A DNA stretch of 64,000 nucleotides from Karalla daura (Eukaryota; Chordata; Actinopteri; Chaetodontiformes; Leiognathidae): NCBI GenBank assembly GCA_029224185.1, contig CM055210.1, forward strand, positions 10,867,021 to 10,931,020, in the 5' to 3' direction. Positions 1 to 10,080 of the stretch are shown here, one piece after another. How positions within the stretch are numbered: the stretch's first letter is position 1; each line of letters begins with the position of its first letter. Position numbers and translations under genes: made by a program. The notes beneath the pieces are model-generated. The model searched no databases, was not told the DNA's origin, and worked only from the letters and a program-made list of their open reading frames with translations.

Positions 1-112
1 CACAAACGTATTAAGTTTTAACGTTTGTGGGGAACAACAAAATGGTTTTCCCAATGAAAGACAGTTTGTTGCTGCCATTAATGAGCGCGCTGGGCACAAG
101 GTTTGTTGTTCC
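1..112. repeat. Two adjacent inverted repeats at window edge
   Basis: Two perfect inverted repeats lie back to back. The first has 9-base arms CACAAACGT (1-9) and ACGTTTGTG (21-29) with an 11-base spacer. The second has 11-base arms GGAACAACAAA (31-41) and TTTGTTGTTCC (102-112) around 60 bases. This resembles the end or body of a small foldback (MITE-like) element, but the left boundary may lie outside the window and no target-site duplication can be seen. Confidence 0.45.
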
Positions 113-1300
113 ACTGGAATTATATTATGTGCTCACTCAAGGGTCTGTGAAGGAGGAAGACTGTTGGTAGAGATAATATTTAATCACTTCTTTAGCTCCA
201 TGCACACCCTGTGCTTCTGCAGACATATTTGATGGACAAATACAGAGGTACTTGTCCATCAACAACTATTTTTAATTTTCTTAATTCTAATTTTGTACAG
301 AAATCAGATCTATGAGGTTGGGAGCAAAACACCCTTACCATTTTTCCATCCTCTTTCTAAGAAAAAAATTACTTTCGGTTGTACTAGAGTAATAGATTGC
401 ATGTATGTTGGTGGGAATCAGAATACAGTTCTACTATTGAAAACTGTATTAGTTTATTGATTACATAATGTGCAGTCATAAAAGTATGGTATCGCCATTG
501 AAGTGAAGTGAGATCTAATAATGGGTGACTGAAAATCATGACCAGCAATCAGTACTGTCATCCATACCGTCTCAGGTACTTATAGTATGTTACTTATATT
601 GGGTGATCGAAACGTAATATGAAATAAATTACTGTATAATTGTAATCTGTAATGGGGCAGAGCAGTGGAGCAACCGTCAGCAATGTATCGTATTTTTGTA
701 AATCATGAGCTGCAAAAGCAAAGCTTATATTTGGGATTTTGTGCAGCCCATTTCTCAGGCTTTATCTGCGATCTTGTAAACAAATCACAGATATGAAAAA
801 CTACTTCCATGTCACGAGTGTCGTCTCTGCTCCTCATTAAATGCAGCAGGGAAAAATAGGTTTGGCGGCGGCAAAACAGCCTCGTGTTTACCCCTTGGCG
901 CAGAGCTGGTGCCATGTCCAGACTTGTAAATCAGGTCCATTGAGGTAGCATAATGCTGATGATTATGACAGCCAGCCGCATGGGAGTGATAGAGGGACGT
1001 TGAGTTATGGGGTTGGGGAGGATGCCCAGAACTGAAGAGTCTCACAAATGGAGAAGCACTTTGACCAAAACACAAGTCCCCAGATGGGGACTAATGCTGC
1101 AGTTGGCGGCTGTGCCACCCAAATGAGCACACATTAGCTGCTCGGGATCCGCAGAATACTGAAGTATGTTTATATTCCACACCTATATTGCAGCCCTAAC
1201 TCTATTCCAGCTATGTATTTGTATTTATATATATGTTTATTAAAAAGAAAAGAAAAATCCCAGACTGAATAAAAGAGCAAAGCCAAAATATTCTGTGTGC
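113..1300. other. Unique noncoding stretch, nothing recognised
   Basis: AT-rich unique sequence. The two overlapping minus-strand frames around 703-1075 are short, have no recognisable domain and lack flanking splice signals, so I do not call them genes. Near 1210-1275 there is a TATATA/AATAAA-rich stretch typical of neutral AT-rich DNA. No repeat family recognised. Confidence 0.5.
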
Positions 1301-1735
1301 TTTGAATTACACTGGCACGCAACGCACCGCTTAACCGGATGACTTGGGGATGGGAAACGCATTACCATTCACTGTATTACTAAAGAACGTTCTGTTTGCG
1401 CTCTGCTTTATTCATCCCGCCGCCTTTTTCGGATGAGCGATCATTCATTCTCATTGATCGCCAGCCATGATAATATAATCAGGCGTAAAGCTTGACAAGG
1501 CTGGCCGCTCCGATAGATCAGGGCTGCTGACAGCGGAGCTATGCACAGGTCATAAACCCTCACCTTCCCTGTTTGACCCCGCATCAATTTGGCTCTTTCC
1601 AATATGAATGCAAATAACAATGCATTTTTGGTGACATGTTTATGGTTATCTCTGTATCTCCGCTCGCTCCGCCTGCTGCCCCTAAATGTGCTGATGTTAC
1701 CGCACTAATGGGATTGAAAAAAAGGTAACCCATCG
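1301..1735. other. Candidate conserved noncoding block with POU/SOX site
   Basis: High-complexity sequence free of simple repeats. It includes ATGCAAAT immediately followed by AACAATG (1608-1622), an octamer next to a SOX-type site. The texture resembles vertebrate conserved noncoding elements near developmental genes, but conservation cannot be judged from one sequence. Confidence 0.3.
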
Positions 1736-1772
1736 CTCACCGGTGGTCAGCGCCACCCCCCTCTCCCTCCCT

Positions 1773-1797
1773 CCCCCCCCCCCCCCCCCCCCCCCCC
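1773..1797. repeat. Poly-C tract (25 C)
   Basis: Uninterrupted run of about 25 cytosines after a CCCT-rich lead-in, followed at 1844-1856 by a short (TG)n. The length may be inexact because such tracts sequence poorly. A glycine-rich minus-strand frame across it (1737-1931) is an artefact of the repeat. Confidence 0.95.
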
Positions 1798-1969
1798 ACC
1801 AGCCCATGCAACACCTCCCCACAACGTAAACAAATACACATACGTGTGTGTGTGTGCACACCTACATGTCCTCCACCCCAGTCACTTGTGTATGCATTGA
1901 GCTGATAAGTGCCGCGGTTCATTTTCCCCATGGCAAAGCACAGTAAAAAACTGGGGAGTAATAATTGCT

Positions 1970-2015
1970 TTGGGGTGGGGGGGTGGGCGGTGGTGTATGG
2001 GGGGGGGTTGGGGTG
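1970..2015 (+). other. G-rich tract, possible G-quadruplex
   Basis: Several runs of three to nine G separated by one to four bases, enough for a four-stranded structure on the plus strand. It sits about 170 bases from the poly-C tract. Function unknown. Confidence 0.5.
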
Positions 2016-2039
2016 CCGAGACGAGGATGGCTAAATATG

Positions 2040-2290
2040 CTTGATTGCCTCCTAAGCTTCGCTGCTGTGTAATGAAATATGGCTGCCGCAGACAGGGGCT
2101 GCCGCGCGATAGCTTTCTTGTTACTTTCTCGCTCGCTGTATTTTTTTTTCCTTTCTCCCTTCCTTCCTGTGTCTTTCTTCTTTCTACCCTTTCGCTCCTC
2201 TGTCCTGGCATTTCCGTGTTTGCGCCACCCTTTGTCACAAAATGGAGTCCATCAAAGCGTCTGTTGCCATTGAACACTTATCTTTAGCTA
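2040..2290. repeat. Pyrimidine-rich low-complexity stretch
   Basis: A T/C-rich segment centred on 2135-2215 (TTTTTCCTTTCTCCC-like). Open frames on both strands here translate low-complexity sequence and are not supported as genes. Confidence 0.6.
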
Positions 2291-3060
2291 TAATGTAATA
2301 ATTACGGGGGCCCAAATCCAGCCTAATTGAGTATTCCCCACCACATCAAAACGGCAGGCGCACCCTAATATTCCTCTGTTCTACAATTTAATTTGTGGAT
2401 TCATTAGCATGAACAGGGTGTACGCAGAGAAACCAGATAACAAGGAACTTAGCGGAACACAGTGTTGATGAAGTCAGGTTGAAGGGGCTAGTAACAGGCA
2501 TATCCTCACCGGGGCATAATTACGTTCCCATGTCATTTACATATCAGGACCCTGAAACTCTAAATAAATTATTCTTCCGCCTCTAATGTGCATGAAGACC
2601 TTTTTAATGCAACTAAATGTGGAGTTTGCCAGTCTGCTTCCTCCTCCTGCATTTACTTAAAAACCAGGGTTCGCAGAGGAAATCGACTCTGAATTAGCAC
2701 AAAATGAGAAGTTTCGGGCAGAGAGGCTACTGTAATCACGCCATTCATAATCATAGTTGCTAATCATCTCATTTGACTGCCATAAAGCCCCCACAATAAC
2801 GTTTTAAAAGATAATGAGTCAAATTAAAGCTCAGCCAGTGTTGCTGGGGAGAAAAAGAAAATGTTTATCCCCGTTCATATTTTTTAGCTTTTTTTTCTTG
2901 AAATCACCCAAAGCGTATTTCTCCCTGTTGGTTAAATAAGTAGCTAATCATTTACAAGAATATTAGTCCACAGGCTTGTATGGGCACAGCAGCATCTGCT
3001 AATGCATTTAGCAAGGAAATAGCCTGAGAAAATCTTCCCAGCACATTAAATGAAAGACTT
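2291..3060. other. Candidate conserved noncoding block
   Basis: About 770 bases of repeat-free, high-complexity, AT-rich sequence with many homeodomain-type ATTA/TAAT cores (for example near 2326, 2400, 2695 and 2815). No credible open frame. It looks like a cluster of regulatory elements, by inference only. Confidence 0.3.
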
Positions 3061-3485
3061 CCCTCCCTACCCTCCCACCCCCCCGTCTCCTGCTTCCAGA
3101 ATAACTCACGAGCCTAATTTGTTGTGCTACTTGAAGGAAAATGTAATTATACTTGTTTTCATTATAATTCACAAAGCCAATCGATAACAGTGGTTAAGTC
3201 ATTCTCTACTGCGCATGCAATTTTATGTTGTTTCAGCTGAATTTTGGCTGCCAAACAAATATTCTGTATTTACTATACGTTTCGGACACAACTGTCCCGT
3301 AAATGTACTGTAAATCTAACTACAGTACTTAAATGGACAATATTGGAGTTTTTATGGCAAATCCTGTACAGTAAACTTTAAGGGTGCATTACTTTGTGGC
3401 AACTGCAGTCTGGGAAGTCCACATAGACAAGTTGATTAAGCTATTCACCTCTCTCCTTTCCTCTTTGTCTGTCTCGTTCATGCAG
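3061..3485. other. Noncoding; C-rich lead and AT-rich unique DNA
   Basis: Begins with a CCCTCCC/CCCACCCCCCC tract (3061-3088), followed by unique sequence with several TACTGTA-like fragments around 3250-3375. It ends in the pyrimidine-rich tract (3448-3480) that precedes the exon-like segment at 3486. Confidence 0.45.
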
Positions 3486-3529
3486 TTCTCTTTCCTGAGA
3501 CGTCAACCACAGGATGAGGCCTGCGGCAG
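3486..3529 (+). other. Candidate 44-nt exon bounded by splice consensus
   Basis: A pyrimidine-rich tract (ctctctcctttcctctttgt) ends in TGCAG at 3481-3485. Forty-four bases later GCAG is followed by GTAAGAG (intron start 3530), a strong donor. Only one of three frames is open (FSFLRRQPQDEACG plus two bases). An ATG at 3514 starts MRPAA in another frame, which runs to a stop if joined to the 23544 segment. I do not recognise a protein. It could be a 5' untranslated or lncRNA exon, a small coding exon, or a chance pair of splice signals. Confidence 0.25.
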
Positions 3530-4280
3530 GTAAGAGACTGTGGAGAATCGCTGATGAGCTGGGAACAAGAATGATCCGACCTCTGTTTCGCATCATTTGC
3601 TTCAAGTCCGCACAGTGACGCATCTGAGCCGCCCGCACGCTGCGATTGCTCTCTGGTGTTTGCATTCATCATGTGTCCAAATGTCTGTGTAAGAAGGGAC
3701 TAGATGAAAAAAAAAACTTTATTTTTTATTATTTATCTATAAATTGCCAGGATGTAATGCAAAAACCCATACACATTTAGATACACAAGTAAAATGAGGT
3801 ACAAGATTGAGGGAGAATTTAGTTTCTGATGAAATTTAGTGAGTTTACACACTTCCTCATCTTTGTCAATATCTTATTCCTCTTTTGATTCTGGGTCAGA
3901 TGTATAAGGCTGGAAAAACCATGGAAAGAGTTGCAAAGCTCTGTTTTTTCTTTAATCAGAGTCTAAAGTTGTTATTCATATGATTGACAGGTAAGACAGC
4001 CAATCGGAATAAAGCTGGAAAACTGTTTAGATAAAGGATATATAGAAAGTAAATACATTTAAATTGGCCTGTACAATAGCATCCAAGGCTTTTCTGTTGA
4101 AGTTTTTTTTTTTTATATAAGCACCAGAGAGCACAAATAAATACTGTCCTAGGTCACCTTTACAAAAAAAGACAAGTTGTCCGTTTTGAGTGCCACAGAA
4201 CATGTCAAGTGATATCAAATCAGACGCTTAGCTGAATCTGGACTCTGGCTTAATCCCTCCCATCTCCTGACCTGCAGTGG
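3530..4280. other. Unique noncoding stretch
   Basis: No gene recognised. Contains an A-run/T-run junction (about 3704-3735), a CCAAT box within agccaatcgg near 4000, and a T10 run near 4105. The minus frames around 3441-3672 and 4027-4218 lack any recognisable domain. Confidence 0.45.
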
Positions 4281-4310
4281 TGTGGGGGGTTTGGGGGGGA
4301 GGGGGGAGAC
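4281..4310 (+). other. G-rich tract, possible G-quadruplex
   Basis: Runs of six to seven G separated by TTT and A. It is followed 300 bases downstream by the more regular G6T repeat. Confidence 0.5.
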
Positions 4311-4622
4311 TATATCTGGCAACCTAAACCTTTTTAAAGTGACTGAGAGAGTGAGGGAGAGTGACTGGCACTGATGGGAGCAGACTGGGACTGTGCGATG
4401 GCGTGCTGCACTGCGCCCGGGCCTCACAAGCCTGATTGATAGAGTGTGATGAGACTGTCACTGAGCACGGAGAGAGCGGTGGAGAGATCGGCTGGATGGA
4501 GGGGAGGGAAGTGAGCTGACCAGGGTACAGAGATAGAGCAAAATAAATTTGAGAACATGTGAAGGATGAAGTGGGGGAATGAAGTGGCTGGATGGAATGT
4601 GTTTTAGACACATGAAGGATTT

Positions 4623-4650
4623 GGGGGGTGGGGGGTGGGGGGTGGGGGGT
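4623..4650 (+). repeat. (GGGGGGT)4 G-quadruplex-type repeat
   Basis: Four perfect tandem copies of GGGGGGT: four runs of six G with single-T loops. By known sequence rules this is a very strong intramolecular G-quadruplex former. The minus frame crossing it (4324-4698, rich in Ser/Pro/His) reflects the repeat. Confidence 0.95.
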
Positions 4651-5009
4651 GATAGAGAGGTGAGGGAGATACCAAAAGGCAGAGCTCCACTTATACATAC
4701 GTTAGGATCGGGCAGAGAAAGATCTGTTTGATATATGTTGAGGAAATGTAATAAAATCTTTCAGAAAGTATGATTCATTCACTGGAGCAACCATGTGGCA
4801 AAGAATATAATTGAACTTAATTTATATACTTGGTTGATCCAAATTGAAAAAGATGAAAAACATTGTTTTACTTAATTCTGAGCTCCAGTCATGCAGATAC
4901 TTCTGGTTTTATCTTAGGAGGTTTTGACATAAAAAGGAGAAGAGGAGAAGTTTTAGTAGCTCTAAAAATACAGCCCCTGTGTTTCTCACAGTGACTGATT
5001 TGAAATCAT
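4651..5009. other. Unique noncoding stretch, nothing recognised
   Basis: AT-rich unique sequence with no open frame of note and no recognised motif or repeat. Confidence 0.5.
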
Positions 5010-5190
5010 CCCATCCATCCATCATTTTACGTGACATCTTTAGTCTCCAGACTACCTATACCAGAACGCTTTTAGGACTGGGGGAAGAAACCAATAACCA
5101 AAACCCATGCAGACATCTGACCAGGTTTTGAACTGAGGACCGTCTTGCTGTGAGGTGACAGCTCTATTCACAAATCTACCGTGTCGCCAT
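5010..5190 (+). mobile_element. Dispersed teleost repeat, copy 1 (degraded)
   Basis: Starts with CCATCCATCCATCATTTTAC and ends with CTTGCTGTGAGGTGACAGCT followed by ACCGTGTCGCCAT. In between are degraded versions of the family's GGGGGAAGAAACC and AAAACCCATGCAGAC segments. I know this arrangement from a repeat scattered through many teleost genomes, but I cannot assign a Repbase name. The central part is partly deleted. Confidence 0.75.
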
Positions 5191-6018
5191 TTGGAAATCC
5201 TTAATTTTTCTAATATTGTTGCACCACAAATACAATCCCATTCTCTGCTGCTGAGCTGGTTAACCTAAGCTGATGTGAAAGCTTCCGATGTGTAAGCTCA
5301 TACATGCAATGAATATGCAGGAAAATAATTAGCATGTTTTCACTGTAGGACTCCAAAGCTGCAAAAAAAAGTTGAACCACTTTTCAGTGTGTGTTCTCAT
5401 CTAACAATATAGTAAGCAGAACAGTACATCTTTTGCACCTGAATTTCATTGTGACAGTCACTCAATAAGATGAATAAGAAAAAAAGGGATTAAAAAAACA
5501 GTGTTGCATTGGTTTCTCAGCTGTAGACAGGATGGAATGATTGATGATGATCTAAACACAAAAGAAAAGGTAGGTACGTTACTTCGAACGTACAAGAAAT
5601 ATCTCATGTTTGAAGTCTAAAAACTGCCAGTTGACACTGAGACCTTTATTTTGTCACCTCGTTGTGTCAGTGTATCGTTACTCTTTTCTATTTGACCCCC
5701 GGAACTGGGCGGGATATTTTCCCGTATACTGTACTGTATGTTGTCCAAGTGGAATGTCATAAATAGTTTACTGGCTTGTTTATCAGCCCATCAAGCACCT
5801 GCCTTGGACACAATATTAGATCTTGTGGACACATGGACTCCTGGCAGCAGAACGGGATATGGGGCTGAGCTAAAGCCCTGTTCTGGGAATTCCACAGTTA
5901 GTGATTTCAGACTCAATAAAGGCGCCATGTTTTACTTTTATCCTTGCCTGAGGAAAAAAAAGGCTGACTCACCACAACGCCAAAGTTATTATTAGTGCCT
6001 CACATGTGTGGAGAGGAG
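5191..6018. other. Unique noncoding stretch
   Basis: No recognised gene or repeat. An 85-codon plus frame at 5738-5995 has no recognisable domain, no preceding promoter and no flanking splice pair. A TGATTGAT octamer, which fits a PBX-HOX consensus, occurs at 5538-5545; it is expected by chance several times in a window this size. Confidence 0.45.
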
Positions 6019-6047
6019 CTATGTGCATATGAGTATTAGAAAGACAG

Positions 6048-6076
6048 ACACAGAGAGAGAGAGAGGGAGGGGGCGA
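6048..6076. repeat. (AG)n microsatellite
   Basis: Interrupted AG/GGGA repeat visible directly in the sequence. Confidence 0.9.
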
Positions 6077-6421
6077 GAGAGGCAAAGAGTGTGAATGCAG
6101 GAGCAGCATGAGGATCTCTTATCTGCTGCCTGCCAAGCCCTGACCAGGGCCCTGACTCCTGCTCTCTTTGCCTCCCTCCCTCTCCCCTCGTCCCTCTCAA
6201 GCGGGGGGCTTCCCAGGAGTCTGCTACAGGCGAGGCAGCCAGGTGAAATGAGCAATTCCCATTCAGGGACAGGAGCGCCGTGCAGACTCGCCCTGTGAAA
6301 TGGCTGCTCACTTTGGCAGATCAATGCACTCTGTTTCCCTGCATGCACTGCTGCCGAGTGATAGCCAGCAAGAAAAAGAGAAGGGGAGGAATGAGAATGG
6401 GTAGAAAAGAAGGAGGAGGTT

Positions 6422-6440
6422 TGTGTTTGTGTGTGTGTGT
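6422..6440. repeat. (GT)n microsatellite
   Basis: Short GT repeat with one TTT interruption. Confidence 0.9.
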
Positions 6441-6831
6441 ACGGTGTTAGCAGGGCATTTAATGATATTTGCCATGGCTGCTCTGAGTGAGTGCTGTCGG
6501 AGGGAAAATGGGAGACGTTTTTGCATAAACTCAAAAGACGTGCAATATTGCTGTTGCCTCTGTGGGAAGAGAATGTGGCGCTCCCGGTCCCGCCGGATAT
6601 GAGAATATTCCGCTGCTGAACTGGAAATTTTCGCCCCAATATGAAGGATATTAGTGACAACCGTATTAACATGCCTCGTCGTGCCAAAATGAATTCCATA
6701 TCTCCACAATGATGAAACTCATATTCCCCACGCCATATGCACAGGTTCGGACCCACGGTTTCAAGGGTAATACTGTGAGATGAAATGTTGGCATTATCTA
6801 AGCTAATTTTCTCCCACATCATCAGAAACAA

Positions 6832-7407
6832 GTCTGAATAACCTGTGGACTTCTGTGTGTAATTTGCAGTTCATGTCCTTGTTCTTAGAAACTGCATTTA
6901 TGAATATAATGTCTCGGTATAATTACTGGAGATTCCCTCTCCTCCATATTGCAGAAGACCTGCACTAAAGCTCAATGGCCTTTTTTTCTTATATTTGAAT
7001 CTGCTGAAAATGAAATAACCGATGAGAGAATCGTCCTCAGAAATCGTGCACCCTGCGACCGCGCTTTTTGTTGATTGGTTGCCGGTTACATCATTGGCTC
7101 TGGCTAGCGGGAGTGCGACTGTAAGTGATTCACAGTCAAATCTATAATTTAAATCTCACTCATAAATCTACCATTTGCATGATTAACACAATATGTTTCC
7201 CATCAGATTTATTACGGAGGCGATACAGCTGCACAAAATGTTTGGCTTCTCTAACTACTCCTGTATTACTCATATCTTAATTTCTTAGCCGTACACTACT
7301 TTGAGATGTATTTATGTATAGTTTTATTTTAAAAGAGTTGGCTCGGACTGGGAGGATCATGACAATGCAACAAGTCCAAATGGATTCAATTTCTCCTGAA
7401 TTTCCTT
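6832..7407. other. Noncoding; paired inverted CCAAT boxes
   Basis: Unique sequence. Two ATTGG boxes (inverted CCAAT) lie at 7074-7078 and 7093-7097, 19 bases apart, in a locally more GC-rich stretch (7040-7120). Paired CCAAT boxes are a known NF-Y arrangement in promoters and enhancers. No transcript evidence is visible. Confidence 0.35.
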
Positions 7408-7597
7408 CTATCCATCCATTATCTTACTTTCTTTGTACCAGTAATGGTGTCTCAGGGGTCTGCTGGAGCCTATCCAAGCCTATACAGTATGTGGCCAGGG
7501 CTGGGAATAAGGTCTCCAGTGCTTCACAGGGACACACACACCATTCACCCTCAGGGCAACGCAGGATCTAGGAAACTGGAAGAAACAGAAACAGACA
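7408..7597 (+). mobile_element. Dispersed teleost repeat, copy 2 (5' part)
   Basis: Begins CTATCCATCCATTATCTTAC, then GTCTGCTGGAGCCTATCCA, a degraded GGCCAGGGCTGGGAA segment, CACACACACCATTCACCCTC and AGGGCAAC, all in the order of the same family as copy 1. The terminal gctgtgagg part is missing. The 85-codon frame at 7314-7571 is explained by this repeat. Confidence 0.75.
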
Positions 7598-8140
7598 TGT
7601 TTCTTTGAAAAAGGAATTCATTTACATGAAAACAGCATTGACACAGCAGAGTTAAGTGCTCAGATCAGTTTGTCCCCGACGAGCAAGTCCACAGCCTAAA
7701 ACTGTGCCCGTTGCCTTCGAGCAGTTTGGGTTCCTATCATCTTTTATTTAGTCTTCTCTTTGGCTACCGTTTTGTCATCTATGTAGGTCCTGTCACTTTT
7801 TAAAAGTGTCTTTTATTTGTTTTTGTTGGATTCAATAATCCCAGTCTCCAACATTAACAGTTTGTACTGATGGCCCAGCAAACAAGTGGAGCCACTCTAG
7901 ATCTGGTTTTATGGAACCAGCACTGGATCTGCTTTGGTGAAAAAGGGGCCCCACAAAGGTCCTCATTCTGACCAGGATTCCTATTGGGAACCTTTTTGCT
8001 ATTCACCGTGACATCTAGCCACCCTAATACAATCATATTCTCTACTATCTCTACATTTTATCTTACATTGGTTGAGAATTTCTTTACCCAATCCCAATAA
8101 CAACAACCTACCTGAATCCTATCTGTTTTATTTGGTCGTG
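7598..8140. other. Unique noncoding stretch, nothing recognised
   Basis: No gene or repeat recognised. A 60-codon minus frame (7854-8036) has no recognisable features. Confidence 0.5.
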
Positions 8141-8300
8141 TTATGTAATCTGCAGTGTTTCCCATAAGCGCAGCAGCGTGCACCTCAGTGGAGGGGCAGA
8201 TTAAATTTTATAAGAAAATGAAATCACCTCACTCCCTGTTGTACACGGCTAAGGAACGATAGTCTCGAAGCAGTCCAGACCACTTTGCTGCGTGCCAAAT
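8141..8300. repeat. Possible degraded dispersed repeat
   Basis: The string ATCTGCAGTGTTTCCCATAAG recalls the start of a short nonautonomous DNA-transposon-like repeat common in teleosts. The rest is too diverged to confirm. Confidence 0.25.
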
Positions 8301-9180
8301 CTATGCCACACTGAACAAACTGACAAAGGGAAAAAAAATCGATGCTTTAATAAATGAGCAATGACTTAGGGATCCAGTTCAAACAAGAAGCACTTGACCT
8401 GAAGCTAAATTTCATTCTGTGTATAATATAAGAACGGGCCTTTTACAGCCGTGTCAGAACTGCAGCAGGGGTCTTAATCATTTGGTAGAACTACTCGACT
8501 CTAATGTGGAAATTAATTTTTACACTTTTGCTATTCAATTTTATAAGCGCATGAAACATTTCCCAATGAATTTAAATGGAAAGTTAACTGAGTTATAGAC
8601 AGGCGGGAAATGAATGACTCATCCTGAAATCTCCATTGCTTTTGACAGGAAAATTAGACTTGATGGTACCAACTTTATATTGAAGGATATATATTTTAGA
8701 GACAAATGTGCCGTACAAATGTAACCTTTTATTGCTGCTCACAGAGCTCCCTTATTACAAAACTAATTCAAATTCTTATAAACTATTTATTTTAGCCAGT
8801 CTCCCAGACAGGAATCCCAGAATCTTTTTTGTTTCCGCCGTCTAAAAGCCTTTCAACGTCAACGCAGGTGAAGATAAAAATACAGCCGGACCTATGCAGA
8901 CATGACAACATTAAAGTGCACTTGATTACATGGTTGGGAGCGAGGACAGAAGGGGGAGACGGAAGAGCACAGGGTACGAAAGAGATAAAAGAACACGGAC
9001 TCGCGGCTTTCATCCCGCTCCACATCAAGAAGTTAGAAAGTCCCGTCTGTGTGCGAGTCTCGGCAGAGGCAGGTGTGGGAAGGTTGAATCCTGGTCATCA
9101 GCTGTCAAGGCAGTAATGAACAGTGTTTACAAGTAATACCATGCGCTGCCACATTTTAGAGTGTGAAATGTCAAAGTGTC
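8301..9180. other. Unique noncoding stretch
   Basis: AT-rich to about 8800, then more mixed composition. Overlapping frames on both strands at 8792-9136 have no domain and no splice context, so no gene is called. Confidence 0.45.
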
Positions 9181-9187
9181 CATTTTC

Positions 9188-9246
9188 TGCTCACCCCCCC
9201 ACCCAGCCGGCCCCCCTCCCACATTCCCACCACCACCCCCCTCCCA
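9188..9246 (-). other. C-rich tract, possible minus-strand G-quadruplex
   Basis: Runs of three to eight C separated by short linkers. The complementary strand could form a quadruplex. Proline-rich frames here are artefacts of composition. Confidence 0.5.
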
Positions 9247-9454
9247 AGCTAGTCAGAAGCAACACTGTCAGGGGCTGCGGGGCTGTAAACAAAAGGAGAA
9301 GAGACAGCATCAAGAAGCTTTCTCCGTTTCACCCATTACAGTCAGAGGCGGTGGAGTGTCAAGCCTGGAAAAATAGAGATGCTCGCAAAGGGGGTAGAAA
9401 AAGTGGAATCCGTGCGGATTCCATTTGGCATAATGATAGCTGTTAAAACAAAAG

Positions 9455-9575
9455 CGAGGGGGAAGGGAAAAGGCTGGGGGAGAGGGGAGGGTAGGAGGCG
9501 GCGATGGAGACGCAGAAGGACAGAGGAAACGAGACAGACAGGGAGAGGGAAAGAGAGAGAGAGAGAGGGAGAGAC
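9455..9575 (+). repeat. Homopurine GA/GGGA tract
   Basis: Nearly pure purine on the plus strand, ending in (GA)n at 9551-9570. Such tracts can form triplex or quadruplex structures. The Arg/Glu/Gly-rich frame at 9379-9651 and the Leu/Pro/Ser-rich minus frame at 9342-9686 are composition artefacts. Confidence 0.85.
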
Positions 9576-9773
9576 ACCTGCTGTTGCATCACCTGCTGTA
9601 ATAATAGTGTTGACATTCAAATGGAAAGCTCTGACAATGGGAGCAGGCTGAGGCAGCACCCGGTATGCAAATAAAAAAAAGAACACATCAGGAAATATTA
9701 GCTGGCGTCAGGACTTTTCATACACACGTTGAAAACCACTTGACCCTCTGGCATCCCACAAGTGCTTATGTAT

Positions 9774-9808
9774 TGTGTGTGTGTGTATGCAAGTGTGTGT
9801 GTGTGTGT
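9774..9808. repeat. (TG)n microsatellite
   Basis: Two TG blocks split by TATGCAAG. Confidence 0.9.
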
Positions 9809-9829
9809 AAGCAGGCACAGTTGACACAT

Positions 9830-10080
9830 TAAATGAGCTGATTTACCTCTTGAGTCTATTCATTGCATCCTACCAGCACATGTTAGGCTGTGAATAGAGC
9901 CATACAGGCTTTGTAGCGTTGTTTATATGCCGCATACACTCGCAAGGGACTCAAGTTAATTATTTTCGCTGGCTTCTAATGCAATTAGTCATACCTGCAC
10001 AGCGGCATATAGGGTTTGTTTATCTTGATTGGCATCCCAATTCCACTCACCCCTTCACTCCTTCATTTTGGCTGTCATGG
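9830..10080. other. Candidate conserved noncoding block
   Basis: Repeat-free sequence with TTAATTA near 9956, GCAATTAG near 9980 and other homeodomain-type cores. No coding potential. Regulatory reading is inference. Confidence 0.28.

Larger units (their letters stand above)
6019..6831 (-). other. Longest open frame in window (270 codons), probably not coding
   Basis: This minus-strand frame is far longer than any other here, but its translation has no recognisable domain. It ends in low-complexity Leu/Ser sequence from the AG repeat at 6048-6076, crosses a TG repeat at 6422-6440 (a His/Thr/Gln run), and is rich in Ser and His. A second minus frame (6308-6709) overlaps it, so the stretch is simply poor in stop trinucleotides on that strand. 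The plus-strand sequence 6440-6830 is high-complexity and could instead be a conserved regulatory block. A single-exon or retrocopy gene cannot be formally excluded. Confidence 0.3.

Noticed and set aside
1737..2287. Open frames rich in Gly (minus) and Phe/Ser (plus)
   Set aside because: They translate the poly-C, G-rich and T/C-rich tracts; no domain, start context or splice support.
9342..9686. 114-codon minus frame and 90-codon plus frame
   Set aside because: Both read the homopurine/homopyrimidine tract on opposite strands.
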